Origin: an uncultured Pseudobutyrivibrio sp.
GTDB taxonomy: Bacteria; Bacillota; Clostridia; Lachnospirales; Lachnospiraceae
Length of the DNA stretch: 47,697 nucleotides
Direction: 5' to 3'
NCBI GenBank assembly: GCA_946403965.1
Contig: CAMJBT010000022.1
Span: 1 to 47,697 of the forward strand
Each line of letters opens with the position of its first letter. Within the stretch, counting starts at the first letter, position 1. Both the position numbers and the translations under genes were made by a program. This document shows positions 26,092 through 34,852 of the stretch, one piece after another. The notes under the pieces were generated by a model. That model ran no database searches. It had not been told where the DNA came from and saw only the letters and a program-made list of their open reading frames with translations.

Positions 26092-27774
26092 TTACCTCAA
26101 TAAATGTAACGAATAAGCTATGTTGCAAAGTTTTGTTCCGCCTGGGAATTTCATAAGTGTTTCATCGTCAATACCTTTAAAAATAAACATTGCAACAAAA
26201 TATACAATTACACCAATAATTATGGAAACTACACAACCTACAAAGTTTGCAATCCCCTTTGAACCATTGATAGCAATAAGTCCATAGAATAAATGATAAA
26301 CAAGATATACTATCACTCCCATAAGCGCACTTGCTTCTAATGGTGCTAAAAAGACTTTTTTTACATCTATTTTTGCACCGGAAAATCTTAAAACAGCGGA
26401 CTGATTTAAGAAGCACATCATTAAAGCATAAAAAGCATTCGCAATAATAACAGCATAAATATGTAAGTCAAAAACCTCCATAAGTACAAATAACAAGGCT
26501 ATATGTGCAAACAATGCAATAACAGCATTTTTAACAGGAATTGTCATTTTATCAATTCCCTGCAAAATACCATTTGATAGGGTAGATAATGAGTAGAAAA
26601 TAATTGAACAGCCACCAATAACAAGCATTAATCCTGAACTTTTATCAGAATCATTAAACAGAAGCTGCATTACAGGTGATGCTAATACCATCAATCCTAC
26701 ACAACAAGGGAACGAAATAACCATAACAAATCTGTTTGCCATATTGATTTGTTTCTTAACAAGATCCTTGTCTCCTGAATTAAAAGCAGCAGTAAGACTT
26801 GGAACTGTTGAAGCTGCCATAGACGAAGCTATAGCTAATGGAACATTTATTAAAACTTTATATTGTCCAGTAAATACACCCCAGCTCTCGCTAATGACAG
26901 TAGCATCATGACCTTGGAGTAAAGCAAGGTTTTTGAAAATTCCTTGATCAATAATAGAACTTATATTATAAACCGTTGTACTTAAAAGTACTGGTACAAT
27001 AGTCAAAATCAATGTGGACATAATCTGATTATATCCCTCAAAATGTTTGTGCTTATCCTTTTGCATCATCTTGTTAAAAACTTTTCTAAATGCAAAATAA
27101 ATAAACAAAACAAATATTAATGCAAAAGCTGCACCTGTGGAGGTACCAAGTGTTCCGCCTGCAGCACCATACGCAGCGCTATAACCTTTTACATTTCCTA
27201 AAACTCCTCCAACTTTTTTTCCATAGCTAAAAAGAATATGAGCAGCAACAACTGAAACAATTGCATTTACAATCTGTTCTCCAATTTGTGAAATAGCACT
27301 TGGAATCATTGTTCCCAGGCCTTGGAAAAAGCCTCTGAACACACCAAGAATTGCCACAACTAGTAATGTTGGAGCAAGTATTTTAAGAGCAATTGCTGCA
27401 AGTGGAGTTTTTAACATGACGCCTGTAAAAAATTCTGCGCCAAAGAAAACAATAAGTGATGCGCATCCTCCTGTTATAAACGCAAAAAGAAGGGCGCCGT
27501 GCAAAACCTTGTTTGCGTCCTTGACGTGCCCTTTAGCCATTCTTGCAGAAACCAGCTTTGATACTGCAAGCGGTATGCTGTAAGAAGATATAAGCAATAT
27601 AATATTATAAATTTCATAAGCGGTACCATAGTAGTCATTTCCCATTTTACCAATAATAGCCTTAAGTGGGACTCTATACATGAGTCCCACAACACGGCTA
27701 ATTATTGAAGCTAATGCAAGAATCGACCCCTGCATTAAGAATTTAGTATCGCTATGTTTGTTTCTTCTAGCCAT
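26092..27774 (-). CDS. MOP-superfamily lipid flippase (SpoVB/MurJ-like)
   Basis: A 560-residue polytopic protein with about 14 membrane segments, of the polysaccharide biosynthesis / SpoVB / MurJ group. The N-terminal sequence GSILALASIISRVVGLMYRVP is typical of this group, as is the GTAYEIYNIILL segment near residue 45. Members move lipid-linked wall precursors or polysaccharide units across the membrane; in cells with no separate MurJ, SpoVB-like proteins can be the lipid II flippase (Amj in B. subtilis is unrelated). The substrate cannot be decided from the sequence. It follows the DUF3048 lipoprotein gene closely and ends just before the BaiN-like start. Confidence 0.9.
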   Translation of the reverse strand: MARRNKHSDTKFLMQGSILALASIISRVVGLMYRVPLKAIIGKMGNDYYGTAYEIYNIILLISSYSIPLAVSKLVSARMAKGHVKDANKVLHGALLFAFITGGCASLIVFFGAEFFTGVMLKTPLAAIALKILAPTLLVVAILGVFRGFFQGLGTMIPSAISQIGEQIVNAIVSVVAAHILFSYGKKVGGVLGNVKGYSAAYGAAGGTLGTSTGAAFALIFVLFIYFAFRKVFNKMMQKDKHKHFEGYNQIMSTLILTIVPVLLSTTVYNISSIIDQGIFKNLALLQGHDATVISESWGVFTGQYKVLINVPLAIASSMAASTVPSLTAAFNSGDKDLVKKQINMANRFVMVISFPCCVGLMVLASPVMQLLFNDSDKSSGLMLVIGGCSIIFYSLSTLSNGILQGIDKMTIPVKNAVIALFAHIALLFVLMEVFDLHIYAVIIANAFYALMMCFLNQSAVLRFSGAKIDVKKVFLAPLEASALMGVIVYLVYHLFYGLIAINGSKGIANFVGCVVSIIIGVIVYFVAMFIFKGIDDETLMKFPGGTKLCNIAYSLHLLR

Positions 27775-27780
27775 AAGTAA

Positions 27781-28917
27781 TTATTTTGCCTTACTAAAAT
27801 CTGATTTATTTGCGTAGTATACATTCTCGCCAGAATACTCACGCTGACATGCTTGAATCCATGTTGTACCAACATTAAGCTGAATCTCTTCACCTGTTGA
27901 TGCATCATAGTAATGTGTAATAGATGAATCAGAGTCTTTAGTCCACTTGATATCAATCATTTTACCATTTGAAATGTACTTACCAGTACCTGAGTTGTAA
28001 GAAAGAAGGTATCCAAGATACTGTGAACCTTCATATGTCCACCATTCTACATCCTCAATGATGATATTCTTTGCTGTAAGTTGCTTTCCTGAAAGAGCAT
28101 CAACCTGCTTCTGGTTGAACTCATATCTGTAATAAAGACCATCATCCTCATTGTAAACCCAATAAGGTTTATTTGTGTAATAGTACATTTGGATTGCCTG
28201 ACAATCTGTACCATTTTCAAGATTATTACCATTTGCAGCAAACTTGAAATGTGGCTCATAGTCTGAAGGTAATGTCATATCATACTTCATTTTATCGATA
28301 CCAATTTCAAGGCCCTTTGAGTTTGTGTAAAGTGTATGCTCAGATTTTCCTGTTCTGTATGTACCAGCGCTTCCTTTTTTTCCTTCAAGCTGAAGAGCAT
28401 TAAGGTTCTGAACAAGGCCGCCATCAATAAGCTCAAAAGCAGCTGGATTACCGCCGGCGTGCATATAAACCGCATCATATTCACTTGCAAAATATACATA
28501 ATATGGACGAGCGCTTCGAACATTACCAATCTGATCAAGTCCTGTATAATCATCAAAAAGGGCCATCATACGAGTGATTCCACCCTCGACAACACATTCA
28601 TATATTACGCCTGCATTGCCAATACCATACTGTGGTAAGCAGGCTTTTGTATTCTCAATCATAACAGCTACCGGACGCTGTCTACCATAAGCAGGATCAA
28701 CCCATTCTCCATTTAAATAGCTTCTAACCTTTCCATCTTCTGATACCTGATCAAAAAAGGCCATTGAGCTGTCCACTGCCTCAGCTGTGATGTCCTCTCC
28801 ATTTTCAGTAACTCCCACTGCTGAATCATCAACAACCGCTTCGTCTTTCTTACCACAAGCACTCATAGAAAGAGCCATAGAAAGAATAAGCATAAGTGAT
28901 ACTACTCTTTTTTTCAT
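27781..28917 (-). CDS. DUF3048 (YerB-like) lipoprotein
   Basis: A 378-residue predicted lipoprotein: signal peptide with lipobox MSAC (Cys21), an acidic linker, then a DUF3048 domain recognised from PVAVMIENTKACLPQYG, ADVIYE-like GVIYECVVEGGITRMMALF and the VRSARPYYVYFASEYDA block. The C-terminal part, with TGKYISNGKMIDIKW and IQLNVGTTWIQ, fits the second YerB domain. It acts outside the cell; function is unknown in this organism, and in other Bacillota YerB has been linked to spore or wall biology only loosely. It lies between ybeY and the flippase gene with short gaps. Confidence 0.92.
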   Translation of the reverse strand: MKKRVVSLMLILSMALSMSACGKKDEAVVDDSAVGVTENGEDITAEAVDSSMAFFDQVSEDGKVRSYLNGEWVDPAYGRQRPVAVMIENTKACLPQYGIGNAGVIYECVVEGGITRMMALFDDYTGLDQIGNVRSARPYYVYFASEYDAVYMHAGGNPAAFELIDGGLVQNLNALQLEGKKGSAGTYRTGKSEHTLYTNSKGLEIGIDKMKYDMTLPSDYEPHFKFAANGNNLENGTDCQAIQMYYYTNKPYWVYNEDDGLYYRYEFNQKQVDALSGKQLTAKNIIIEDVEWWTYEGSQYLGYLLSYNSGTGKYISNGKMIDIKWTKDSDSSITHYYDASTGEEIQLNVGTTWIQACQREYSGENVYYANKSDFSKAK

Positions 28918-28937
28918 AAATCACTGTCTCCTTTTCC

Positions 28938-29435
28938 TTAATCTCGAGAAATATTTAGAAGACCTAATATTTCTCTTTGTTTTTCTTCCATAACAGAGGC
29001 TTCAACCTCAGTCATGTGATCAAACCCAAATAAATGTAACATACTATGGGCTATAAGAAAAGCATACTCTCGAAGTACTGAATGTCCGTATTCCTCCGCC
29101 TGTGAGATGATGCGAGGGACGCTAAGAACAATGTCTCCGAGGATTACTTCTCCTGTCTCAGGATTAAATAAATCATCATTTGATTCAATAGCATCAAATA
29201 CACCTGGTGTTTCATACTCTATCATCGGAAATGATAAAACATCTGTCGGTGCATCGATATGTCTAAATTCTTTATTTATGCTTTGAATCCCTTCATTATC
29301 TGTAATAGTAATACTAATTTCAGCTTCAAATGGAAACTTCAATAAGTCCATTGAAGTGTTGATTACATCATTAGCAACTTTCTCATAGTCAAAATCAAAT
29401 TTAAAATCTATTTCATTTTCTAATAAAACTGTCAT
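28938..29435 (-). CDS. ybeY: rRNA maturation endoribonuclease YbeY
   Basis: A 165-residue metal-dependent RNase that acts in 16S rRNA 3' maturation and late ribosome quality control. The zinc site is His130, His134 and His140 in the AHSMLHLFGFDH motif; Arg59 in the NKEFRHIDAPTDVLSFP block is also conserved. Its ATG overlaps the PgpH-like stop (ATGA). The order phoH, PgpH-type gene, ybeY is the standard one in Bacillota. Confidence 0.97.
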   Translation of the reverse strand: MTVLLENEIDFKFDFDYEKVANDVINTSMDLLKFPFEAEISITITDNEGIQSINKEFRHIDAPTDVLSFPMIEYETPGVFDAIESNDDLFNPETGEVILGDIVLSVPRIISQAEEYGHSVLREYAFLIAHSMLHLFGFDHMTEVEASVMEEKQREILGLLNISRD

Positions 29436-30625
29436 GCTAAAATATCCTCATTAGCCAAAATTTCTCTAATTGTCAAAAACTGGTTCATAGTAAGTCCAGA
29501 ATTATCGTAAATTCCCTTTTGCGATAATTCATTAATAGTTTGGTATATAACCATATTTTGATTCCATGCACTGGCCATTGCATCTTTATCAAACAACTCC
29601 ACCTTTGTAACTACCGAATCAACCATGTGAACAATAGCAGACTCTTTGGTACTAGGCAGATAAATAATACCGCCGTACTCAGCAAGTATTTGTGTTACGT
29701 CAGATGGAAAGCAGTTATCATTGGCAATTTTAAGTGCATTATCAATCATAGGTTCACCTTCAATTTTTCCAAGTCTGTAATAAAAGCCTCCACAGGCAGC
29801 CAATGATGAATTTGCATTGATAGCTTCTGCACATTTTCTTGAAAATACTGATACTCTACTAGCATGTTCGTACTCAATAAATGAAAAATTTCTAATTTCC
29901 TGAACAAGTTTATAGTCAGGAATTAAAAACTCTTCGTAAATATTTGTTTGGCTTTCCTCAACATATTTTGTAAATAAAGGTATGACGATAACCGAAAGTA
30001 AACTTGCAATAAATCCTTCAACTAATGCATAAAAAAGAATAGTTAAAGACAACTCTAAATAATTAAAATAATAAAAAATAATAGATATTAATGTTGAGGT
30101 AGCAAAAATTAAAATTAAGGAATAAAGCCTTTCTACTCCTTCTTTCTTTTCAATAAAATGGGACAAAATATTTCCAAATGCAATCATCAAAACATAACAG
30201 ATAACAAGATAAATGTTATATTCTAGACAAATGGCTGTAATGATAACCATATATAAATCCAGCGCATTTGACAAACTGTCGTCAAAAACTGTACTGGTCA
30301 ATATTGGCAAAACAATAAATGGCGCGAAAAAATCTGGAGCAATCATTGCAGACAAAATCGTAAATCCCCATGCCATCATTACTATAAAAGTAATCTTGCC
30401 ATATGTAATAAAATTGTACTCGGGAAGTGCCCCCTCTAACCTTTTACGTATAAGCAGCAATATAAACAGACAAAAGAAACAGGCATTAATTGCAAGAACA
30501 CATATAAATTTATCAACCAAAACTTCATTTAATAAACATAATAAAGTGTTTGCAACTAGAAATATTAATGCCATCCCAATAGAATAACCAATTCGAATTG
30601 AAGAAAATCTATTAGTGTGCTTCAT
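29432..30625 (-). CDS. PgpH-like membrane protein with a degenerate HD domain
   Basis: A 397-residue protein with six or seven membrane segments (residues 1-220) and a cytoplasmic C-terminal domain that aligns by eye with the HD phosphohydrolase of PgpH, the 7TM-HD c-di-AMP phosphodiesterase. The start of that domain, EHASRVSVFSRKCAEAIN, keeps the first His (254), but the HDIGK motif reads YYRLGK, so the metal-binding His-Asp pair is Tyr283-Arg284. The later HHGT-type motif reads EYGG, while MVDSV still fits the last family Asp. The large extracellular domain of full PgpH (about 700 residues) is absent. It is probably inactive as a hydrolase, yet the frame is intact and it holds the canonical locus between phoH and ybeY, suggesting a kept binding or scaffold role. 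Confidence 0.8.
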   Translation of the reverse strand: MKHTNRFSSIRIGYSIGMALIFLVANTLLCLLNEVLVDKFICVLAINACFFCLFILLLIRKRLEGALPEYNFITYGKITFIVMMAWGFTILSAMIAPDFFAPFIVLPILTSTVFDDSLSNALDLYMVIITAICLEYNIYLVICYVLMIAFGNILSHFIEKKEGVERLYSLILIFATSTLISIIFYYFNYLELSLTILFYALVEGFIASLLSVIVIPLFTKYVEESQTNIYEEFLIPDYKLVQEIRNFSFIEYEHASRVSVFSRKCAEAINANSSLAACGGFYYRLGKIEGEPMIDNALKIANDNCFPSDVTQILAEYGGIIYLPSTKESAIVHMVDSVVTKVELFDKDAMASAWNQNMVIYQTINELSQKGIYDNSGLTMNQFLTIREILANEDILA

Positions 30626-30628
30626 GGT

Positions 30629-31612
30629 TTATTTTAACCTTTTTTTATTTTCTAGCTTTTTTTCATGTGTCTCATAAGCGTTGACAATCTTTTGCACCAA
30701 CGGATGCCTTACAACATCTTTAGAATCTAAGGTGCAAATTTTGATATCATCAATGTTTTTAAGAACTTTCATGGCATCATCAAGACCTGATTTAACTCCA
30801 TTTGGTAAGTCCTTCTGTGTTTGATCACCTGTAATAACAGCTTTAGACCCAAAGCCAATTCTGGTAAGAAACATTTTCATCTGAGCAGGTGTAGTGTTCT
30901 GAGCCTCATCTAGAATAATAAATGAATTATCTAATGTTCTACCTCTCATATATGCAAGTGGTGCAACCTCTATAAGCCCCTTTTCCATATTTCTTTGAAA
31001 AGCTTCCGCGCCCATAATTTGATAAAGTGCATCATATAAAGGTCTAAGATATGGATCAACCTTACTTTGCAAATCTCCCGGTAAAAATCCAAGCTTTTCG
31101 CCGGCTTCTATAGCAGGTCGTGTCAGAATAATTCTTGATACCTCTTCATTTTTGAAAGCAGTGATTGCCTTTGCCATAGCAAGATATGTTTTTCCTGTAC
31201 CGGCTGGACCTACACCAAAAACAATCATATTATTGGTAATAGCATCAACATATTTCTTTTGACCAAGTGTCTTAGGTGCAACAGGCTTGCCAGTTGTTGT
31301 ATGACATATTATTTCGCCTCTTGCGTCTGAAACATCATGATTTACTATTTTTTCTTTTTCAATGGACATAACGTAATTAACATCCTGTGTTGTAATAATA
31401 TTTCCCTTTTTTGATAAAGCCAATAACTCATCCACAACTACTTTGGCATGTTCTGCTTGAGTTTTGTCTCCCACAAGCTTTATCTCATCATCTCTAAGAA
31501 TAAATGAAATTCCCATACCATTTTCAATAGTTTTGATATTCTTGTCGAACTGACCAAAGATATTGTCTATATGGTCAGCAGGGATACTAATATTCAAAGA
31601 ATAATCACTCAT
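30629..31612 (-). CDS. phoH: PhoH-family ATPase (YbeZ)
   Basis: A 327-residue PhoH/YbeZ-type ATPase. A small N-terminal domain (about residues 1-100) precedes the P-loop GPAGTGKT (135-142) with MAKAITAF; FIILDEAQNTTPAQMKMFL holds Walker B, and TGDQTQKDLP a sensor-like motif. YbeZ works with YbeY in RNA processing. It lies three bases before the PgpH-like gene and one base after the phosphorylase stop, within a long co-directional run. Confidence 0.95.
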   Translation of the reverse strand: MSDYSLNISIPADHIDNIFGQFDKNIKTIENGMGISFILRDDEIKLVGDKTQAEHAKVVVDELLALSKKGNIITTQDVNYVMSIEKEKIVNHDVSDARGEIICHTTTGKPVAPKTLGQKKYVDAITNNMIVFGVGPAGTGKTYLAMAKAITAFKNEEVSRIILTRPAIEAGEKLGFLPGDLQSKVDPYLRPLYDALYQIMGAEAFQRNMEKGLIEVAPLAYMRGRTLDNSFIILDEAQNTTPAQMKMFLTRIGFGSKAVITGDQTQKDLPNGVKSGLDDAMKVLKNIDDIKICTLDSKDVVRHPLVQKIVNAYETHEKKLENKKRLK

Positions 31613-31613
31613 A

Positions 31614-32918
31614 CTACTCTACAATATCTATAATCAAATCCATATGATTGCATTTATCAGAACGAATTTCTGTAGCATTTTTAATCATTTCCTGTGCATG
31701 TGCAATCTTAGCTTCGTCATTTGCATGAATATAACAAATAGGCTCGCCCTTATTGATTTCATCTCCTACCTTTTTATTTAAAATGATGCCAACTGCCATA
31801 TCTATCACATCATCAAATGTCTCTCTTCCTCCACCTAAAGACATAGAAGCAAGACCAATGGCTTCAGCTTTTATAGCGTGAACATAACCGTCACTCTCGG
31901 CAACTACAGGCACAACATATTTTGCAGGAACAAATTTAGATAAATCCTTAGCGTAAGATGAATCTCCACCCTGTGCTTCGATAAACTCCACAAACTTATC
32001 AAAAGCTTTTCCATTATCCACTGCCTCTTTCATTAGCTGCTTTGCCTTTGATTTGTCAGTTTCAATTCCAGAGAAAACAATCATCTGAGATCCAAGTTCA
32101 TAAACTACTGTCATTAAATCTTCTGGGCCATTTCCTTTTAAAGCATTAATTGCTTCGATAACTTCAAGGTCATTTCCAATTGCATAGCCAAGCGGTTCAT
32201 CCATATTTGTAAGAACTGCGGCTATTTTCTTGTTGGCACGCTTACCTATATCAACCATTGATTTCGCAAGTTCAAGTGCTGATTCTTTATTTTTCATGAA
32301 AGCACCATCACCAACTGTGACATCAAGTACAATAGCATCTGTACCAGCTGCAAGCTTCTTTGACATAATCGAACCTGTTATGAGTGAAATTTCGTCTACT
32401 GTAGCTGTAACATCGCGAAGTGCATAAAGTTTTTTGTCTGCAGGCGCCAAATTCTTAGACTGACCTGTAACTGCAATCTTTATAGAATTTACCTGATTTA
32501 TAAACTGTTCCTCAGAAAGTGATACATTAAAGCCTGGGAAGGCCTCTAACTTATCTATTGTTCCTCCTGTATGTCCCAGACCGCGTCCACTCATCTTAGC
32601 AACAGGAACACCGATAGATGCAATAATTGGTCCAAGAACAAGAGTAACCTTATCTCCTACACCACCTGTTGAATGCTTGTCTATCTTAACTCCATCAATA
32701 GATGATAAATCAAGAATATCTCCAGAATCTCTCATTGCCATAGTGAGATCATAGCGTTCTCTGACATTCATGCCATTAAAATAAATAGCCATTAAGAGAG
32801 CTGATATCTGATAATCTGGAATCTCTCCATTAGTGTACCCATCAATAATATGATAGATTTCTTCTGTAGATAACTCCTGACCTAGCTTTTTCTTTTCAAT
32901 TAAATCGTACATTCTCAT
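31614..32918 (-). CDS. pdp: Pyrimidine-nucleoside phosphorylase
   Basis: A 434-residue enzyme that splits uridine, thymidine or deoxyuridine with phosphate into base and sugar-1-phosphate. Characteristic are VDKHSTGGVGDK-like KIDKHSTGGVGDKVTL, AKMSGRGLGHTGGTIDKLE and the two-lobe layout with a C-terminal alpha/beta domain from about residue 340. The length is that of Pdp/DeoA proteins. The ATG has GGGG nine bases before it. It lies 26 bases after rlmH. Confidence 0.96.
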   Translation of the reverse strand: MRMYDLIEKKKLGQELSTEEIYHIIDGYTNGEIPDYQISALLMAIYFNGMNVRERYDLTMAMRDSGDILDLSSIDGVKIDKHSTGGVGDKVTLVLGPIIASIGVPVAKMSGRGLGHTGGTIDKLEAFPGFNVSLSEEQFINQVNSIKIAVTGQSKNLAPADKKLYALRDVTATVDEISLITGSIMSKKLAAGTDAIVLDVTVGDGAFMKNKESALELAKSMVDIGKRANKKIAAVLTNMDEPLGYAIGNDLEVIEAINALKGNGPEDLMTVVYELGSQMIVFSGIETDKSKAKQLMKEAVDNGKAFDKFVEFIEAQGGDSSYAKDLSKFVPAKYVVPVVAESDGYVHAIKAEAIGLASMSLGGGRETFDDVIDMAVGIILNKKVGDEINKGEPICYIHANDEAKIAHAQEMIKNATEIRSDKCNHMDLIIDIVE

Positions 32919-32944
32919 AGTTACAAACCCCTTTTATCTCTACC

Positions 32945-33424
32945 TTATTTGTGATAAGGTTCATTTTTCATAATACGCATTGCTCTATATATTTGTTCAA
33001 GTAAAACAACTCTCATTAACTGATGAGGGAAAGTCATTTTCGAAAAAGAAATCTGATAATCAGCTCTTTTCAAAACCATATCAGATAAACCTAGCGAACC
33101 GCCTATGATAAACGATATAGTGCTTTTTCCATTGATGCCTAAGTTCTCTATGTAATTGGAAAACTCAACCGAATCCATCTGCTTACCAAGAATCGCAAGT
33201 GCTATCACATAATCTCTTTCGCTTATGTGTTTAAGTATTCGTTCTCCCTCTTTATCCTTAATAATTTGAATTTCTGTATCGGATGCATTCTCTGCTGTCT
33301 TTTCATCAGACACCTCTATAACTTTAATAACAGAGTATTTTGAAAGCCTTTTTGAATACTCTTCTATAGCATCACGAAAGAATTTTTCCTTTATTTTACC
33401 AACGCAAATTATGTTTATATTCAT
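32945..33424 (-). CDS. rlmH: 23S rRNA (pseudouridine1915-N3)-methyltransferase
   Basis: A 159-residue SPOUT methyltransferase that modifies pseudouridine 1915 of 23S rRNA. The C-terminal knot FIIGGSLGLSDMVLKRA with SKMTFPHQLMRVVLLEQIYRA is unmistakable, and 159 residues is the family norm if translation starts at the ATG at 33424. A frame 13 residues longer begins within the promoter -10 box and is unlikely. No clear Shine-Dalgarno sequence precedes the ATG. It heads the long minus-strand run behind the promoter at 33463-33491. Confidence 0.95.
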   Translation of the reverse strand: MNINIICVGKIKEKFFRDAIEEYSKRLSKYSVIKVIEVSDEKTAENASDTEIQIIKDKEGERILKHISERDYVIALAILGKQMDSVEFSNYIENLGINGKSTISFIIGGSLGLSDMVLKRADYQISFSKMTFPHQLMRVVLLEQIYRAMRIMKNEPYHK

Positions 33425-33462
33425 GACATTTATTTTAGACCATTTTGAATATTTACACAACA

Positions 33463-33491
33463 TATATAGTCTAAAGAATAATAAAGCACAA
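33463..33491 (-). promoter_or_regulatory. Promoter for rlmH and the long downstream run
   Basis: On the minus strand TTGTGC (33486-33491) and TATATA (33463-33468) are separated by 17 bases, a sigma-A layout. Transcription would begin about 30 bases before the rlmH ATG. It lies just downstream of a terminator, as a new unit's promoter should. Confidence 0.55.
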
Positions 33492-33540
33492 GATATAATT
33501 TATCATTTAATACTGCCGTGGATTTTATAAAAAAGATTAA

Positions 33541-33575
33541 CAAATAAAAAGACACGCCTGCGGTGACGTGTCTTT
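33541..33575 (-). terminator. Intrinsic terminator of the ftsK-fhs-TPR unit
   Basis: AAAGACACG (33548-33556) pairs with CGTGTCTTT (33567-33575) around a ten-base loop; on the minus strand the stem runs into TTTTTATTTG. It lies about 110 bases after the stop at 33685. The stretch 33576-33684 holds nothing else I can support. Confidence 0.85.
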
Positions 33576-33684
33576 CAAAGGGAGAATAATGTTATGAAAA
33601 ATGTATCTCTTAATGAGATGGTCTTATAATACTAATAAAATATGTTCAAATAGAGTGATATCTGTGAAAAATATGTGAACAATA

Positions 33685-34851
33685 TTATGGATTATAAATA
33701 TAATCTCCATGGAATATTGGTCCTGCATTTCCATCACTATCAATAATTACTACAGATAAAACACTAGAACCCTGAATTATATTAAATGGGCCAGTATATT
33801 CTTTGCCGAATTCTTTAGGATTTGTTCCATCCCAGGTATAGTAAGCTTTACATCCAACAGGTACATCAATAGATATCTGTACTGATTCAGTATAAACTCC
33901 TGGCCCCGGATTAACTACAGGCGTTTGAACTTTAGCAGCTGTAATCTTATAGGTTTCTGAAACAACTCCCGAATATTCTCCCTTATCATTTAATGTAACA
34001 GCTTTTACGGTAGTTTCGCCTTCATTAAGCTTAATTGGTTTAGAATATAATTTACCGGACGTAGTTGGATTCTTGCCATCTAGTGTATAAAAAATCTGAC
34101 ACTCATCCTCATTACTTGTAAGCTCTAATGAAAGCTCCCCTTCATATTCGCCTCCTGATTTACTAAACTCTGGAGGATTAATAAAAAATTCAGAAAAAAC
34201 AGCTGCTATTTCGTCATTTGGCGCCATCTGCTTCAGTTCATTTATGCTTTCAGTATCACCAAGCTGTGAATAAGCGTCAATAAGACTTACATAAATAGCT
34301 TTATTATCTGGCTCCAACTCAAGTGCCAGTGTAAGAAACTCCACCGCTTTGTCATATTCCTTGACTTTATAATACATTCGGCCTACACCATAAATTGCCT
34401 CAAACGAATTTTTATCAGAATTATAAGCTTCCTCAAATAAACCAAGCGCTTTTGCATATTGTTTATTTGATTCTGCTTCTATCGCTCTATTCATAAGACT
34501 GTTGTAGGAATGACTCCCAAGGAAAGGAATTATTACTATAACCCCGAAAAAGACTATAACCAAAAAAGCAGCTATTTTCTTTAAAAAATCCTTATTTCTA
34601 ACTATTGCGTTTGTGGAACTACTTGAAGCCTTATTTTCCGTTTTAGTTTTTATTACAGGAGGTTTCGCCACCGGCTTATAAACACCTGTAGCGAAACGCT
34701 CATCCTTTGCTTTTTCTTTATCTTCTACAACCCTCGATAATAATTCTTCTTCTAAAACATCATAATTAGGCACAAGCTGAATAGACTCCCCACAAGATGG
34801 GCAGTAAATAAGTCCAGATTCAATTTCAGCTCCACATTTTTTACAAATCAT
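33685..34851 (-). CDS. Zinc-ribbon, TPR and chitobiase-C-like repeat membrane protein
   Basis: A 388-residue mosaic protein. Residues 1-21 form a zinc ribbon with Cys3, Cys6, Cys17 and Cys20. A charged linker leads to one membrane segment (about 92-112). Outside, two to three TPR-like helical repeats (about 115-205) are followed by two beta-sandwich repeats, each with a YTLDG/YTWDG-N-P core and an FYT/AYY strand, like the CHB_HEX_C domains at the end of chitobiases. The predicted topology puts the zinc ribbon inside and the TPR and beta domains outside. The function is unknown; a role in sensing or binding wall or glycan material is a guess. It directly follows fhs (one-base gap) and ends the ftsK unit. 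Confidence 0.85.
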   Translation of the reverse strand: MICKKCGAEIESGLIYCPSCGESIQLVPNYDVLEEELLSRVVEDKEKAKDERFATGVYKPVAKPPVIKTKTENKASSSSTNAIVRNKDFLKKIAAFLVIVFFGVIVIIPFLGSHSYNSLMNRAIEAESNKQYAKALGLFEEAYNSDKNSFEAIYGVGRMYYKVKEYDKAVEFLTLALELEPDNKAIYVSLIDAYSQLGDTESINELKQMAPNDEIAAVFSEFFINPPEFSKSGGEYEGELSLELTSNEDECQIFYTLDGKNPTTSGKLYSKPIKLNEGETTVKAVTLNDKGEYSGVVSETYKITAAKVQTPVVNPGPGVYTESVQISIDVPVGCKAYYTWDGTNPKEFGKEYTGPFNIIQGSSVLSVVIIDSDGNAGPIFHGDYIYNP

Positions 34852-34852
34852 T

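Noticed and set aside
33594-33629. Plus-strand mini frame of 11 codons with GGGAG before it
   Set aside because: Too short to support, alone on the opposite strand just after the minus-strand terminator; probably chance.
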